DNA from: Moorena sp. SIO3I8 | GTDB taxonomy: Bacteria; Cyanobacteriota; Cyanobacteriia; Cyanobacteriales; Coleofasciculaceae | NCBI RefSeq assembly: GCF_010692325.1 | Contig: NZ_JAAHHW010000006.1 | Coordinates: 1 to 64,000, forward strand | Length of the DNA stretch: 64,000 bases | Direction: 5' to 3' | In this document: one piece after another, positions 18,578 through 27,927 of the stretch | Layout: each line of letters opens with the position of its first letter | Numbering within the stretch: the stretch's first letter is position 1 | Notes under the pieces: generated by a model | Databases searched by the model: none | What the model saw: only the letters and a program-made list of their open reading frames with translations | What the model was told of the DNA's origin: nothing | Position numbers and translations under genes: made by a program

Positions 18578-18715
18578 ATGGCTCAGGAAAGATGGTTGAT
18601 CGCCATCAACAAAGAACGATTAACCTCTTACCAAAGTAAATTGGGACACACGGCCATATTACTTATCAGCCTTGTTTTAGTCATTTATGCAAAAGATCTA
18701 TTATTGTCTCGATAA
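18578..18715 (+). CDS. Possible 45-residue membrane miniprotein
   Basis: ATG with GAGG eight nucleotides upstream opens 45 codons. A charged N-terminal half (MAQERWLIAINKERL) precedes a single hydrophobic segment (TAILLISLVLVIYA) and a short tail. It lies alone on the plus strand between two minus-strand genes. The composition fits a one-pass small protein, but no homologue is known to me. Confidence 0.35.
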   Translation: MAQERWLIAINKERLTSYQSKLGHTAILLISLVLVIYAKDLLLSR

Positions 18716-18749
18716 CCTGATCACCTGATCACACCATCACCCTTGGCCT

Positions 18750-19319
18750 CTATCTGGCCAATGGTTTTCTGCCGTCAGTTTTCCCAAACCCATACCATGC
18801 CAGTCCTACCAATGGTGTAAGTACTACGATTTCCCACAGTATTCCCAAGAAATTAGGAATACTCAATATGGTGCGCACCATACCCAATTCTGGATTAAAA
18901 TAATCAAATCGGGCAAAGATGGTAATAGGTGAAATAAAATACTCTAGGGAAAAAGGCCAGAGTGCCTGGACTCCGAAAGGTGCTGTTGGGTCAGCTACTA
19001 GCATATCCAAGAGAATGTGGCTGCCATAAACTAGAGCTGCCCAAATTCCCCACCGGAGCCGATTTAACCTCCAACGTCCCACTAGCCAAGCAACGAAGAT
19101 GCCAATTACGGCGGCTACTATCAAGCTGTGGGTGGCCTGACGGTGAAAAGCTCCTGGATTTCCAACCAGCAGCAATCCAGGCAGAATGTCTATGTCTGGC
19201 AAATTCGTGAGCAATACTGAACCATACAACAGCCGAGTTTGCTGATGCCAAGCTACATAAGGGCGTGCCAGAACAAATCCACAAATACCGGCTAATGTGT
19301 GTCCTACTGGTGATGGCAT
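18750..19319 (-). CDS. YdjM-like membrane-bound metal-dependent hydrolase
   Basis: 189 residues with about four membrane segments. Family signatures: MPSPVGHTLAG at the N-terminus, NLPDIDILP, HRQATHSL and SHILLD, giving the conserved His/Asp set of the YdjM/DUF457 family of predicted integral membrane hydrolases. The biochemical role of the family is poorly known. Here it sits between glycosyltransferase and UPF0104 genes in the glycan block, so a lipid-linked substrate is conceivable. Confidence 0.8.
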   Translation of the reverse strand: MPSPVGHTLAGICGFVLARPYVAWHQQTRLLYGSVLLTNLPDIDILPGLLLVGNPGAFHRQATHSLIVAAVIGIFVAWLVGRWRLNRLRWGIWAALVYGSHILLDMLVADPTAPFGVQALWPFSLEYFISPITIFARFDYFNPELGMVRTILSIPNFLGILWEIVVLTPLVGLAWYGFGKTDGRKPLAR

Positions 19320-19320
19320 T

Positions 19321-19490
19321 TTATTAATTTTAATTGGTAATTGGTAATTTTAATTGGTAATTGGTAATTTATATTTGGTAATTGGTAATTTATATTGGTA
19401 ATTGGTAATTTATATTTGGTAATTGGTAATTTATATTTGGTAATTTATATTTGGTAATTGGTAATTTATATTTGGTAATTTATATTTGCT
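19321..19490 (+). repeat. AT-rich heptamer-based tandem repeat array
   Basis: About 170 nt built from TAATTGG/TTGGTAA heptamers interspersed with TTTATAT, extending upstream of the YdjM-like gene. A second family (CCTGATCACGACCTTA) continues to about 19585. No gene. Confidence 0.75.
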
Positions 19491-19596
19491 CTGACTATTG
19501 TTTATTGATCACCATTACACCTGATTACCTGATCATCCGATTACCCGATCACGACCTTACCTGATCACGACCTTACCTGATCTGAGTTAATCACCT

Positions 19597-20562
19597 TTAC
19601 TTGCGCAAAGCGTATACAATTCCCCCCAGCAGCCCCTGAATTATCACGATTCCGTAAGCCAGCCAAGCAAAGGCAATCGCTTCGGATCTGGCAATATTGT
19701 AGCCGTAAGCCGCAAAAAAGAATACAAATGCATTCTCACGGAGACCAATCGCGTTGATCGATACAGGCAACACCATGATCAAGGAGACTAGGGGAATGAT
19801 CACAAAGAAACTAAGAAGGGGAACCGGTAAATCCAGTGCCTTGGAAATTAGGTAATAATGAGCGATGACACTGATTTGCACCATCAGTGACAACCCCATA
19901 GACATACCCAAGGCATGTTTGCGGTTACCAAAGGCAAGGAAAGCTTTAATAATATTCAATACCTTGTTTTTTATGGGGTGCCAAAAGGGTAGTTTTATCT
20001 TGCTAATAACCCTTGAAATCTTCTGAGAGGGTATGAAAATCATCGAGAGTAAAAGCAGAATTGCTGCTGTACCTAGCATTACCCACAGGTGAAGTAATGG
20101 TAACTGGGCGATCAATGTCTGAGAAAAAAACAGCGCCCCGAGGCCAAACAGCATCAAACCCAGTAAACCGAGGAAACGATCCAAAAACACAGTGGCTAGT
20201 GCGACTGACTTGCTGGTTCCCAAGCGCCAGGCATCATAAGCCCTAATAGCATCCCCACCAATAGTGGAGGGCAAAAAATTACTGAAGAAAATGCTGACCA
20301 TGTAGGACTTATACAAATAAGGGATCCTAGCTTTCACATTCTGAGCCAAAAGCAGTACCCGCCACCGATGAGCTCTGATGTAGTAACTGGCTAAGTAGAC
20401 CACAAACGCTGCTATTAAAAGAGGAATGTTGGCAGAACTCACAGCTAGGAAAATTTCCGGCAGATTTGTCTTGCGCAACGCCCAAGACAGTAGCACTATG
20501 GAAACGCCGCATTTAATTATCGTAAGAATCAATTTTTTCCTAGCAGCTAACCTTTTTTCCAT
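19597..20562 (-). CDS. UPF0104 flippase-like membrane protein (LPG synthase TM domain)
   Basis: 321 residues, about eight membrane helices, lysylphosphatidylglycerol synthase TM/AglD2 family. Typical features are NFLPSTIGGDAIRAY (about 93-107), the FLDRFLGL segment, and SINAIGLRENAF near 265. Stand-alone members often sit in cell-surface glycan clusters and are presumed to act on lipid-linked intermediates; activity is not established. Its start lies 11 nt after the stop of the FG-GAP lipoprotein gene, so it is in the same operon. A second member is encoded at 22799-23827. Confidence 0.85.
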   Translation of the reverse strand: MEKRLAARKKLILTIIKCGVSIVLLSWALRKTNLPEIFLAVSSANIPLLIAAFVVYLASYYIRAHRWRVLLLAQNVKARIPYLYKSYMVSIFFSNFLPSTIGGDAIRAYDAWRLGTSKSVALATVFLDRFLGLLGLMLFGLGALFFSQTLIAQLPLLHLWVMLGTAAILLLLSMIFIPSQKISRVISKIKLPFWHPIKNKVLNIIKAFLAFGNRKHALGMSMGLSLMVQISVIAHYYLISKALDLPVPLLSFFVIIPLVSLIMVLPVSINAIGLRENAFVFFFAAYGYNIARSEAIAFAWLAYGIVIIQGLLGGIVYALRK

Positions 20563-20573
20563 TGTTTTTTAGT

Positions 20574-22040
20574 TTATGGACTGTAGTAATTCCAAGTCAT
20601 CTTACTGCGGCGGTACTGGTTTTGAGTCCATAGCCGTGGGCGATCAAGATTGGGATTAGCTTCGGGGTTGCTGTAAATGTGCAGCTGATTCCCATTGAGA
20701 ACCATCACCTCTTCCCGCCAATCCCCAGACACATCAGCAACGTAAAGTCTCGCCGCCTGTTCTTTGAACCGATGGAGAAATTCTCCACTCAGGGCATCGA
20801 AAATTCCGACGTCTCCTGGTTTATGGCGCTCTTTGACAGCCACTAATTGCCTCGACTCTCCTGTCCAATCAATCGGGAAGATCACCTCTACACCTTTTTC
20901 TGTCCATCCCTTGGGAGCAACATCATCCATTTGATAGTTAGCAATCAGTTGACCTTGGGCATCAAATACAAAGGGTTTCTGGTGCTTCTGGTAACGGCTG
21001 CGGCACCAAACTTCTAATCCCGGTCGTTGGGGGTCAAAATCACCAATGGCAGCATTTTGTGGTTCTTGATGCTTGTAGTGGGTTTTCCAAATTACGCGAT
21101 CGCGGTTATAAAGGAAAACCCGATTGCCACCCCCCTCTTCCAGAGCTACCACCTCTAATCCTGGGATGTCTGGACGCACATCAGCCACAAACAGGGAGTC
21201 AATATGACCTTTTATGGGAATTCGCACCAGTAGCTCTCCTAATGGTGATATAATCGTCCCGCCCAAAACCTCATCTTTGCCATCTCCGTCGAGATCTGCC
21301 ACCCGTGCCCCATTGTGGGCATTGGCAAGGAAATCATCTCGGGTCCACAAAGGTTTAAGGTTTTCACCTTTGAGTAGGTTGTCTAGGGAATAGGCTGCTA
21401 GATAACGACCCATACGGTATCCTTCAGCATTCGTGGCCTGAAGTAGTAAATCGCGATCGCCTTTGCCCCGGAAATTGGCTACTACTAGGTGCTCCCAACC
21501 CTCTGTACCTTCTAGAGATGGGAGTTTTATAGTTTTCTGAGTCTGTCCATTGAACCCTTCAACAATATGAAGGGTATTGTCCTTGGTTAAAAACAGAACT
21601 TCTGTCTTTTGATCTCCATCTACATCAGCTGCTTGGACACCTGGTCCATGAGTTCCAGGTAGTCCGTTTTGCTCCGACTTCCCTACCACTTGAATGTTGA
21701 TCTGCTTTGCCCAGAGCTTTTTTCCAGAATGATCGTGAACTGCAATATAATCTGACTTAGTGATGATAAAATCTTGTTGGCCGTCATCGTTAATATCTGT
21801 TGTAATCAGCCCACCAATACGCCTGTCTGGAGCTGGTCCACCTACAGGAATGACTAGGGGTTCAATTTGAGAATAAGCTAAACTATTAGCCTGAGTCCTT
21901 GATTTTTCCGTGCTGGACTGACTCACACATCCCAAGTTGATAAAACTGAACAATAAAAATGCTGAAAATAGACCAAAATCCCATCTGTTTTTGCGGGATT
22001 GGTATCCTAAACTAGGGTTTTTTATATTCTGTTGATCCAT
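20574..22040 (-). CDS. FG-GAP/VCBS beta-propeller lipoprotein
   Basis: 488 residues. A signal peptide ends in a lipobox-like INLGC (about residue 39), so it is probably lipid-anchored outside the cytoplasm. Repeats with calcium-binding-type loops follow: DINDDGQQDF, DVDGDQKTEV and DLDGDGKDEVLGG, consistent with an FG-GAP/VCBS beta-propeller. The start at ATG 22040 is supported by GGAG nine nucleotides upstream; TTG 22058 is an alternative. It overlaps the acyltransferase gene by 29 nt, which suggests translational coupling. In a polysaccharide locus such propellers may scaffold or bind the glycan. Confidence 0.82.
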   Translation of the reverse strand: MDQQNIKNPSLGYQSRKNRWDFGLFSAFLLFSFINLGCVSQSSTEKSRTQANSLAYSQIEPLVIPVGGPAPDRRIGGLITTDINDDGQQDFIITKSDYIAVHDHSGKKLWAKQINIQVVGKSEQNGLPGTHGPGVQAADVDGDQKTEVLFLTKDNTLHIVEGFNGQTQKTIKLPSLEGTEGWEHLVVANFRGKGDRDLLLQATNAEGYRMGRYLAAYSLDNLLKGENLKPLWTRDDFLANAHNGARVADLDGDGKDEVLGGTIISPLGELLVRIPIKGHIDSLFVADVRPDIPGLEVVALEEGGGNRVFLYNRDRVIWKTHYKHQEPQNAAIGDFDPQRPGLEVWCRSRYQKHQKPFVFDAQGQLIANYQMDDVAPKGWTEKGVEVIFPIDWTGESRQLVAVKERHKPGDVGIFDALSGEFLHRFKEQAARLYVADVSGDWREEVMVLNGNQLHIYSNPEANPNLDRPRLWTQNQYRRSKMTWNYYSP

Positions 22041-22806
22041 TTTGATAACTCTCCGCAAGCTCTACCTTGCGCCAGCTTCGTACCTGTGCTGGCACACCCA
22101 TCGCGATCGCGTATGCTGGAATGTCTTTGGTTACTACTGCACCCGCACCGACTATTGCACCTGTACCAATAGTTACCCCATCCAAAACAATCACATGTGC
22201 TCCTAGCCAGACATCATCACCGATGTGTACACCACCCTTAGTTGCTAGTGGTTGTTCGACAATCGGGATATCCGTACGATCAAATTGGTGACTAACACCA
22301 CCTAAATAGCAACGACCAGCGAAAATGCAGTGCTGACCAATATGGACTTCGGTAGTCGAGTCAATGCGGCACTCTGCACCAATATTGGCATGGGCACTGA
22401 TAAAAATAGAGCCAGCACGGGTCTTGAGTTGAGCCGAGCGACCAATTTGCACCCCATCACTAATCTCAATCCGCTCATCTTCAAAACCCCTTACGGACAG
22501 TACTGCATAGTCATCGAGTACCACATTGCTACCCAGGTGAATACGACCCGGTGCACGCAAGGTGAGGTGATGACCGAAGAGTGCATTTTTACCCACACTA
22601 CCGAATAACTGCGGGTATAAGATGCGCCGCAGCCCTAGCCCAAGAGCACCAGGGAGTTGACCTACCAGCAGCGTCAGCAGTTCATATTGTAGAAGTCGCC
22701 TCCAACTACGATCACCTAAGACTAAATCCTGATACTTTTTTATAAACGAGCTTTTACTATCAGCTGAGACAGCGCTGAAGCGAAACTGTTCATGTTTACT
22801 AGTCAT
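22012..22806 (-). CDS. Left-handed beta-helix (hexapeptide repeat) O-acyltransferase
   Basis: 264 residues with many [LIV]-G-x4 hexapeptide turns. A C-terminal block (DDVWLGAHVIVLDGVTIGTGAIVGAG) and the usual MGVPAQV end place it among WbbJ/LacA-type sugar acetyl- or acyltransferases that use acyl-CoA. The His of LGAH is a candidate catalytic base. Start 22806 has GGAG nine nucleotides upstream; ATG 22812 is too close to it. It overlaps the stop of the upstream UPF0104 gene by 8 nt and the next gene by 29 nt. Likely acylates a sugar of the local glycan. Confidence 0.88.
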   Translation of the reverse strand: MTSKHEQFRFSAVSADSKSSFIKKYQDLVLGDRSWRRLLQYELLTLLVGQLPGALGLGLRRILYPQLFGSVGKNALFGHHLTLRAPGRIHLGSNVVLDDYAVLSVRGFEDERIEISDGVQIGRSAQLKTRAGSIFISAHANIGAECRIDSTTEVHIGQHCIFAGRCYLGGVSHQFDRTDIPIVEQPLATKGGVHIGDDVWLGAHVIVLDGVTIGTGAIVGAGAVVTKDIPAYAIAMGVPAQVRSWRKVELAESYQNGSTEYKKP

Positions 22807-23827
22807 CACCATTTTCTCCGTATTTGTTCGTCACTTCCATCGGTACTCCCTCACGGATGGGGCTACCATCACTGACGAACGGATAAAGTAGACTACCAAT
22901 TCCAGCATGGAACAGGGTCTTTGCTCTCAACAGCAATGCCGTTGAAAATGCTAGTGCAGGGGTAGCACCTACCAACCCAAGAGTGAAGCTGTAGGCAAAC
23001 TCCATCAGACCAATACCTCCAATCGAGATTGGTAAGTTCATGATAAAGAGGATAACTGGCACTGCTACGAGCATGCTGACAAAATCGATCTTGGAGCCGA
23101 AGGCAAGTGCACTAACCCAGACATTCATGACCGCTAAGAAGTAGAAGATTAGAGAATTAATTAGAGCCCCCCAGATTGCCCCTGGGTCACTCTGATAGGC
23201 CAGCACTGCTTGCCGAAATTTCTCAATCTTGACGAAGAGTTTCTGCAGCAAGGGTACACGCCTTACCAATAGCTTCTGAGTCAACCGGAATGGTCGTTGG
23301 TCAATAATCAACCAGCAGATCAATGCAATGCCTATTGACCCGATGGCAAGGCCAATAGTCAACCAGGGCAGGTTGAACAGGTGCAGGTTGACCACTACTG
23401 CCACCATTGCTAACAAGACCAGGGTGGCCAAACCAGTGAAACGTTCCACAAAGACTGAGGCTACAGCATCGGCGTAGCGTCCAGTGTAGCGCCCTAGTTG
23501 ATGCATCCGGACCACATCGCCCCCAATGCTGCTTGGCAGCACCAGATTGAAGAATTGACCAACCATATAGTAAGCAAACAGCCGCCAAAGATTAACTGGC
23601 AAGCCACGAGAGCGCGAAAGCATGTACCACTTGAAGGCGCTAGATAGATTAAGCAACAGCCCAAACCCAATCGATGCCAACAAAAATGGTGGTTTGACGT
23701 GAACGAAGGTGTCTAACAAATCCCGCCGTCCGTCAGCGCTGAACAACCCTGCCTTGTGAACAACATATACTAATAGTGCAGTTGTGCCAGCAATGCGGAC
23801 AAAACGTAGTGTCGAGTTTTTCGGCAT
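22799..23827 (-). CDS. UPF0104 flippase-like membrane protein, second copy
   Basis: 342 residues, about eight hydrophobic helices, same family as the 19597-20562 product (conserved LVLPSSIGGDVVRMHQLG and ISIGGIGLMEFAY). It is tightly coupled to the acyltransferase (8-nt overlap). Two different members in one cluster suggest two lipid-linked handling steps. The family is named after the MprF membrane domain, but the synthase domain is absent. Confidence 0.85.
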   Translation of the reverse strand: MPKNSTLRFVRIAGTTALLVYVVHKAGLFSADGRRDLLDTFVHVKPPFLLASIGFGLLLNLSSAFKWYMLSRSRGLPVNLWRLFAYYMVGQFFNLVLPSSIGGDVVRMHQLGRYTGRYADAVASVFVERFTGLATLVLLAMVAVVVNLHLFNLPWLTIGLAIGSIGIALICWLIIDQRPFRLTQKLLVRRVPLLQKLFVKIEKFRQAVLAYQSDPGAIWGALINSLIFYFLAVMNVWVSALAFGSKIDFVSMLVAVPVILFIMNLPISIGGIGLMEFAYSFTLGLVGATPALAFSTALLLRAKTLFHAGIGSLLYPFVSDGSPIREGVPMEVTNKYGENGDD

Positions 23828-23856
23828 TCCAAGAGCTTGTTAAAGATTTTTCATTG

Positions 23857-23911
23857 GTAATTTGTCATTTGTAATTAGTAATTAATAATTGGTAATTAGT
23901 AATTGGTAATT
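23857..23911 (+). repeat. AT-rich heptamer repeat
   Basis: TAATTAG/TAATTGG heptamers upstream of the UPF0104 gene, in the same style as 19321-19490. Confidence 0.65.
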
Positions 23912-24004
23912 GGTTTACTATCTACTATTACCAGATTGAGGTTTTGGAGTTTTGCTCATCTATACTGATCATTAGATTTACCTTACTTACTTGATGTCAA
24001 TTAT

Positions 24005-25456
24005 TTATTGGGTATCCAAGGCAGGGTCTTGTTTTTGCCTTTTTTTTGCTTGTTTGCGTAAGCGCCGTGCAGCCTTGAAGGCTTTGTAGCGCATTTTCAC
24101 TGCTGTAAACACTTCCCCAAACCGTGAGAAAAAGATGGCCAGCATCAACTGGCGCATCCATTTGCGCTTAGAGAAAATAAAGGTAGCCTGACGCAAACCC
24201 TCGTGACGGTGGTCTTCTTTAGTTGGTGGGGAAATCGGTAAATGGTACTGGGGTGCAGATATTCCCTGGGCTTCACGCCACTGGATACGCACGAAGGGAG
24301 AGACACGTTTGTCACGGTAGAGGTGATCAAAACTGGCTTCCACTTCCTGCTTACCTAAAGGCATAGCGGTAATATAGCCCGATTCACGCATCTGTTGTAA
24401 AATCTTTTGACCACGTTCCGTGCGGCACATGACCATGCTTGTACCTTCCGGGTGTAGGTACTCGCCATCCTCACCGCGCACCCAGAAGTCGGAAACTGAA
24501 ATATCCGCAAACTCAGCACTATAGTCAGGACACATCAGGCAACGCTGGGGTGTATAGAGATGGTAGAGGTAATTATAGGCACCATCCTTGTAATCAAACC
24601 TGTGCAGGTCGAGGCGCTGACCGTCGAGGGTTTCGATCTGAAACTTGCCAGGGAAGTTACCACCACGATAGAAGAAGCGCTTGATCTTCTCTTGGGGAAG
24701 ACGACGGTGGGATAGCAACTCAGTAGTACCTTCTTTTTCTAAGGTGCCGTGGCAAGCTAAGCCAATGGTGAAGATTTCCCGGCGTACCAAAGGCTTATAG
24801 ACCTTCTCCAATTTCCGTAAACCCTCAATCTGACAGCCTACACCGACAAAGGCAAACTTGCCTTCCAGTTTTTTGACGTCACGTATGACTTTGGCATGGG
24901 GGACAACACAATACTTGGAGCCAGCCGTGGCTCGAATTTCTGCCTCGGTGCGGCAAATCACAGGTGTGGGTGTGATGGGATCATCTGGCTCATAACCCAC
25001 AGTCAGGGCAGCATCAATTATCCCTTCTTTGACCATACCAATCAGCAGTTGGGAAACGAGTCCACCACCACTACCTTCTGCCTGCACCTGGGGATTGTTA
25101 GCAAAAGTCAAAAAGGCGCTCTCGTAAATGCCACCAAGCCCCTCTGGTGCCTGCTCAACGCCGAACATTTTCTTATACTGAGCAGTGTAGTCAAAGTCTA
25201 TACCGGGACAAACTTTTACACAGAGTCCACAGTCAACACAGGTTTTAGTATCAATAACTGGGTATCGGTGTTCGTCAAAGGAAATGCAGTCTACAGGGCA
25301 GATGGGATCGCAAGCACCGCAACGGGTACACAGATCCTTGGGAACCACATACAATGGCTCAGTCTGCTGCTGTTTGTGAAGTGGCAAATAGCCATCTTCA
25401 GACATGCTTAATTCTGTTGCCTTCGATTTTTTCAATTTTTCCTCTCTGTTGCTCAA
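24005..25456 (-). CDS. FrhB/FpoF-type reductase with N-terminal 2x[4Fe-4S] ferredoxin
   Basis: 483 residues. Two [4Fe-4S] motifs open the protein (CTRCGACDPICP near residue 43 and CVDCGLCVKVCPG near residue 73). The coenzyme F420 hydrogenase/dehydrogenase beta-subunit domains follow (GGGLVSQLL, GVGCQIEGLRKL, LMCPDYSAEFADISVSDFW). Family members move electrons from a flavin to F420 or reduce organic substrates with ferredoxin. Cyanobacterial relatives include 7-hydroxymethyl chlorophyll a reductase and an 8-vinyl reductase, but this gene sits in a glycan locus. TTG 25456 shares TTGA with the stop of the pyruvyl transferase gene, so the two are translationally coupled. ATG 25405 is an alternative start. 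The substrate is unknown. Confidence 0.85.
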   Translation of the reverse strand: MSNREEKLKKSKATELSMSEDGYLPLHKQQQTEPLYVVPKDLCTRCGACDPICPVDCISFDEHRYPVIDTKTCVDCGLCVKVCPGIDFDYTAQYKKMFGVEQAPEGLGGIYESAFLTFANNPQVQAEGSGGGLVSQLLIGMVKEGIIDAALTVGYEPDDPITPTPVICRTEAEIRATAGSKYCVVPHAKVIRDVKKLEGKFAFVGVGCQIEGLRKLEKVYKPLVRREIFTIGLACHGTLEKEGTTELLSHRRLPQEKIKRFFYRGGNFPGKFQIETLDGQRLDLHRFDYKDGAYNYLYHLYTPQRCLMCPDYSAEFADISVSDFWVRGEDGEYLHPEGTSMVMCRTERGQKILQQMRESGYITAMPLGKQEVEASFDHLYRDKRVSPFVRIQWREAQGISAPQYHLPISPPTKEDHRHEGLRQATFIFSKRKWMRQLMLAIFFSRFGEVFTAVKMRYKAFKAARRLRKQAKKRQKQDPALDTQ

Positions 25457-26658
25457 GCTGTAACTTGCACCTCAGATTGCTGCCTCTGGGCCAACAATTG
25501 GCTCACCAGTTCAACGCTACTGCGGGCTTTAGCTTGCTCCCGCTGCACCAGTGGTGTCATTGCCGCTCGCGTTTCATGGCGCTGTTCCCAAGCAGACTTA
25601 ATTAAATTTGTCAAGGTGTTGGTGGTTAGTTCATCAAAGTTGATCAACCAGTTGTCCTGACCAATGGTTTTCATGAAGCCTGCTGTTTTAGGGTAGGAGT
25701 TAATGGCCACTACAGGGGTGAGAACTCCTGAAGCCAAAATTACGGAATGAGTCCGCATCCCCACATGGACTTCTACCCGCTGTAGCAAGCCAGCAATTTC
25801 CTGGTAGGTATAAGTAGCATTACTGATTACCCGGATGCGATCGCGCCGCTTGACATACTTCAAACTCTCGTTGGTAATCTTGGTATCCATGACTTGGGTG
25901 ATGGTATACATAATCTCAATGTCTAATTCCTCAATCAGTCGGTCGAGAGTAGACCCGATTGCCTGCAAAAAGCGTTCGCGCCCAAAAGTCTTGTTATCCT
26001 TGCGCCAGTTATCGATGTAGGCATTGATATTGAAACCAATAGTGCCTTTCGGATTTTTGAAAAGCCCCTCTTTGCCTATGATCTCCTCCATGCGTTCTGT
26101 TGGTGGCGGGGTAGTGTTGATGGCGCAATCCGCATTGATGTAAACGTCCTGGTAATTCAGTTTCTGTTGGTCAAGCAGTTGCTTTGATTGCTCATCTCGC
26201 AGGATCAGCATTGGGCTAGCATCAAGAACTCTTTGCAAAGCATACTTGCCCAGTGATGTAGTAATTGGTCCTAGACTGGCGTTGTAAAGTGCGATCGCAA
26301 TACCGCGTGCCTTACAAGCTGGGGCGATTAAGGAAATTGTGGAGAGATAGTTAAACAGTGGGTTGAGTAACTTGCGATCAAACAGAATGTTATCGGTTAC
26401 TAGCACCAGATCAGCTTGCAACATTGCTCGGAAAGTTGGCAAACCAAAAATCTTAATAGCACCATTCCAAGGCATTAATCCAAGTGCCTTGAGATTGTGG
26501 TGGCCAAAATGGCGTTTGACGAAGCGTGGGTTGAGAGTTGGTACTATAAACAACGCATCGGGATGTGCTGCAGCAATATCATCGAGCAGATTGCCTAAAA
26601 TAGCAGCATCTCCTGCATTGCGACCTGAAAAGTTACCGAGAACTGTAATTTTTTTCAT
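25453..26658 (-). CDS. Polysaccharide pyruvyl transferase family protein
   Basis: 401 residues of the CsaB/WcaK family, which transfers pyruvate from PEP onto a sugar as a ketal. N-terminal TVLGNFSGRNAGDAAILGNLL and the C-terminal HVGMRTHSVILASG motif (His/Arg near residues 320-326) are characteristic. GAGGAAAAA immediately before ATG 26658 fixes the start; an upstream GTG-type extension to 26679 is unlikely. It is coupled to the ferredoxin/FrhB gene by a 4-nt overlap. Pyruvylation would give the glycan negative charge; the acceptor sugar is unknown. Confidence 0.88.
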   Translation of the reverse strand: MKKITVLGNFSGRNAGDAAILGNLLDDIAAAHPDALFIVPTLNPRFVKRHFGHHNLKALGLMPWNGAIKIFGLPTFRAMLQADLVLVTDNILFDRKLLNPLFNYLSTISLIAPACKARGIAIALYNASLGPITTSLGKYALQRVLDASPMLILRDEQSKQLLDQQKLNYQDVYINADCAINTTPPPTERMEEIIGKEGLFKNPKGTIGFNINAYIDNWRKDNKTFGRERFLQAIGSTLDRLIEELDIEIMYTITQVMDTKITNESLKYVKRRDRIRVISNATYTYQEIAGLLQRVEVHVGMRTHSVILASGVLTPVVAINSYPKTAGFMKTIGQDNWLINFDELTTNTLTNLIKSAWEQRHETRAAMTPLVQREQAKARSSVELVSQLLAQRQQSEVQVTA

Positions 26659-26823
26659 TTTTTCCTCAATCACTACCAAATTATTACGTTTTCACGGGAT
26701 GAACGATACAAATAGTTGTGCCAAGAAGTTAGGAATCAGAATACTAATCAGGATTTACTCATTCAACTTACTCATTCAGTATAACCAGCCAGTTTTCACT
26801 GATTGAATCCCCATTAACCCAAA

Positions 26824-27846
26824 TCAAAGAGATATCCATCCTTGGTCAAGATACCATTGGGCTAATTCCTTTAACCCTTCTTCATCGGAATGGACAGGCA
26901 CAAACCCCAGTAAATTTATCATTTTTGCTGTGTTAAAGGAGCGGTCTTTCGTATAAAATGCTAGCCGTCTTCTATAAATAGGTGGTTCTATCCCCAGGGG
27001 ACGACAGATGAATTCCAAAAAATCCCCTAATGCAAACAGTGGCGCAGCTGGCAAGCTAATGAATTTAAAGGAACTTCCATAGTATTCACTAATAATAGAG
27101 ACCATTTCTTTAAAGGTTATCGCCTCCTTACTTCCACAAATAAAAACTTCTCCCACTGCTTTAGGATGGGTGGCTGATAGTATAAAAAAATTGGTCAAAT
27201 CATCAACATGAATTAAGTGCAGTAAGTTACTGCCATTGCCAATTATTGGTATCCACTTACGGCAAACCATTTTGAAAATTTTTAAAAACCGTTTCTCCCC
27301 AGGACCGTAGATTCCTGAGGGTCGTACCACAGTGACTGGTAAGCCTTCCTTTTTAGCAAAATCTCTGATCCACAGTTCTCCTTCTAGTTTGGTTTCTTGA
27401 TATATATCTCCAGGATTCATTGGACAATTTTCATCACCAGGAGGATTTTCGACATGACCATGAACACCAATTGTTGAAACGTGAACAAAACGCTTAAAAT
27501 CTGGTTCTTCTAAAGCGTATTTAGCTAGCAATTGTGTGCTTACAACGTGGACATTATAGTAGACATTGTCAGCAGATTTTGCTTCTCGAAAAGGAGTTAC
27601 AATATGAAATATATAGTTAACTCCTTTTATGGCTTTCTTGATTAACTCTTCATCAAAAACATCCCCTCTAATCCATTCAATTTTAAGGTCTTTGAAAGGC
27701 TCAAGTTTAGAACTAGGACGTGCAATAGCGACGATATCTAAACCTTGTGCCACTAATTTACGTACAAGAACTGAACCTGTAAACCCTGTAGCTCCAGTCA
27801 CTAAGACGCGACTGCCAGTTGGGAGTTTGAATTGAGAATCTTCCAT
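26824..27846 (-). CDS. NAD(P)-dependent epimerase/dehydratase (extended SDR enzyme)
   Basis: 340 residues. Rossmann motif VTGATGFTGSVLVRKL (GxxGxxG, about 16-31). Active-site Ser (VSTIGVHG) and YQETKLEGE (YxxxK, about 149-157). The downstream VRPSGIYGPGE belongs to extended short-chain dehydrogenases (nucleotide-sugar epimerases, 3-beta-HSD-like). In this locus it probably makes or reshapes a sugar precursor. It lies upstream of the pyruvyl transferase with a 165-nt gap. Confidence 0.88.
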   Translation of the reverse strand: MEDSQFKLPTGSRVLVTGATGFTGSVLVRKLVAQGLDIVAIARPSSKLEPFKDLKIEWIRGDVFDEELIKKAIKGVNYIFHIVTPFREAKSADNVYYNVHVVSTQLLAKYALEEPDFKRFVHVSTIGVHGHVENPPGDENCPMNPGDIYQETKLEGELWIRDFAKKEGLPVTVVRPSGIYGPGEKRFLKIFKMVCRKWIPIIGNGSNLLHLIHVDDLTNFFILSATHPKAVGEVFICGSKEAITFKEMVSIISEYYGSSFKFISLPAAPLFALGDFLEFICRPLGIEPPIYRRRLAFYTKDRSFNTAKMINLLGFVPVHSDEEGLKELAQWYLDQGWISL

Positions 27847-27927
27847 ATTCTACTTTCTGAGCTAACCTAAAAAATATTGGAATTTCACCAAGCAAGTTTA
27901 TACAATTAATTTTAATCGGCATCTGGC

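Noticed and set aside
24005-25456. 7-hydroxymethyl chlorophyll a reductase
   Set aside because: The family is related, but this protein has an added two-cluster ferredoxin domain at its N-terminus and is coupled to a pyruvyl transferase gene.
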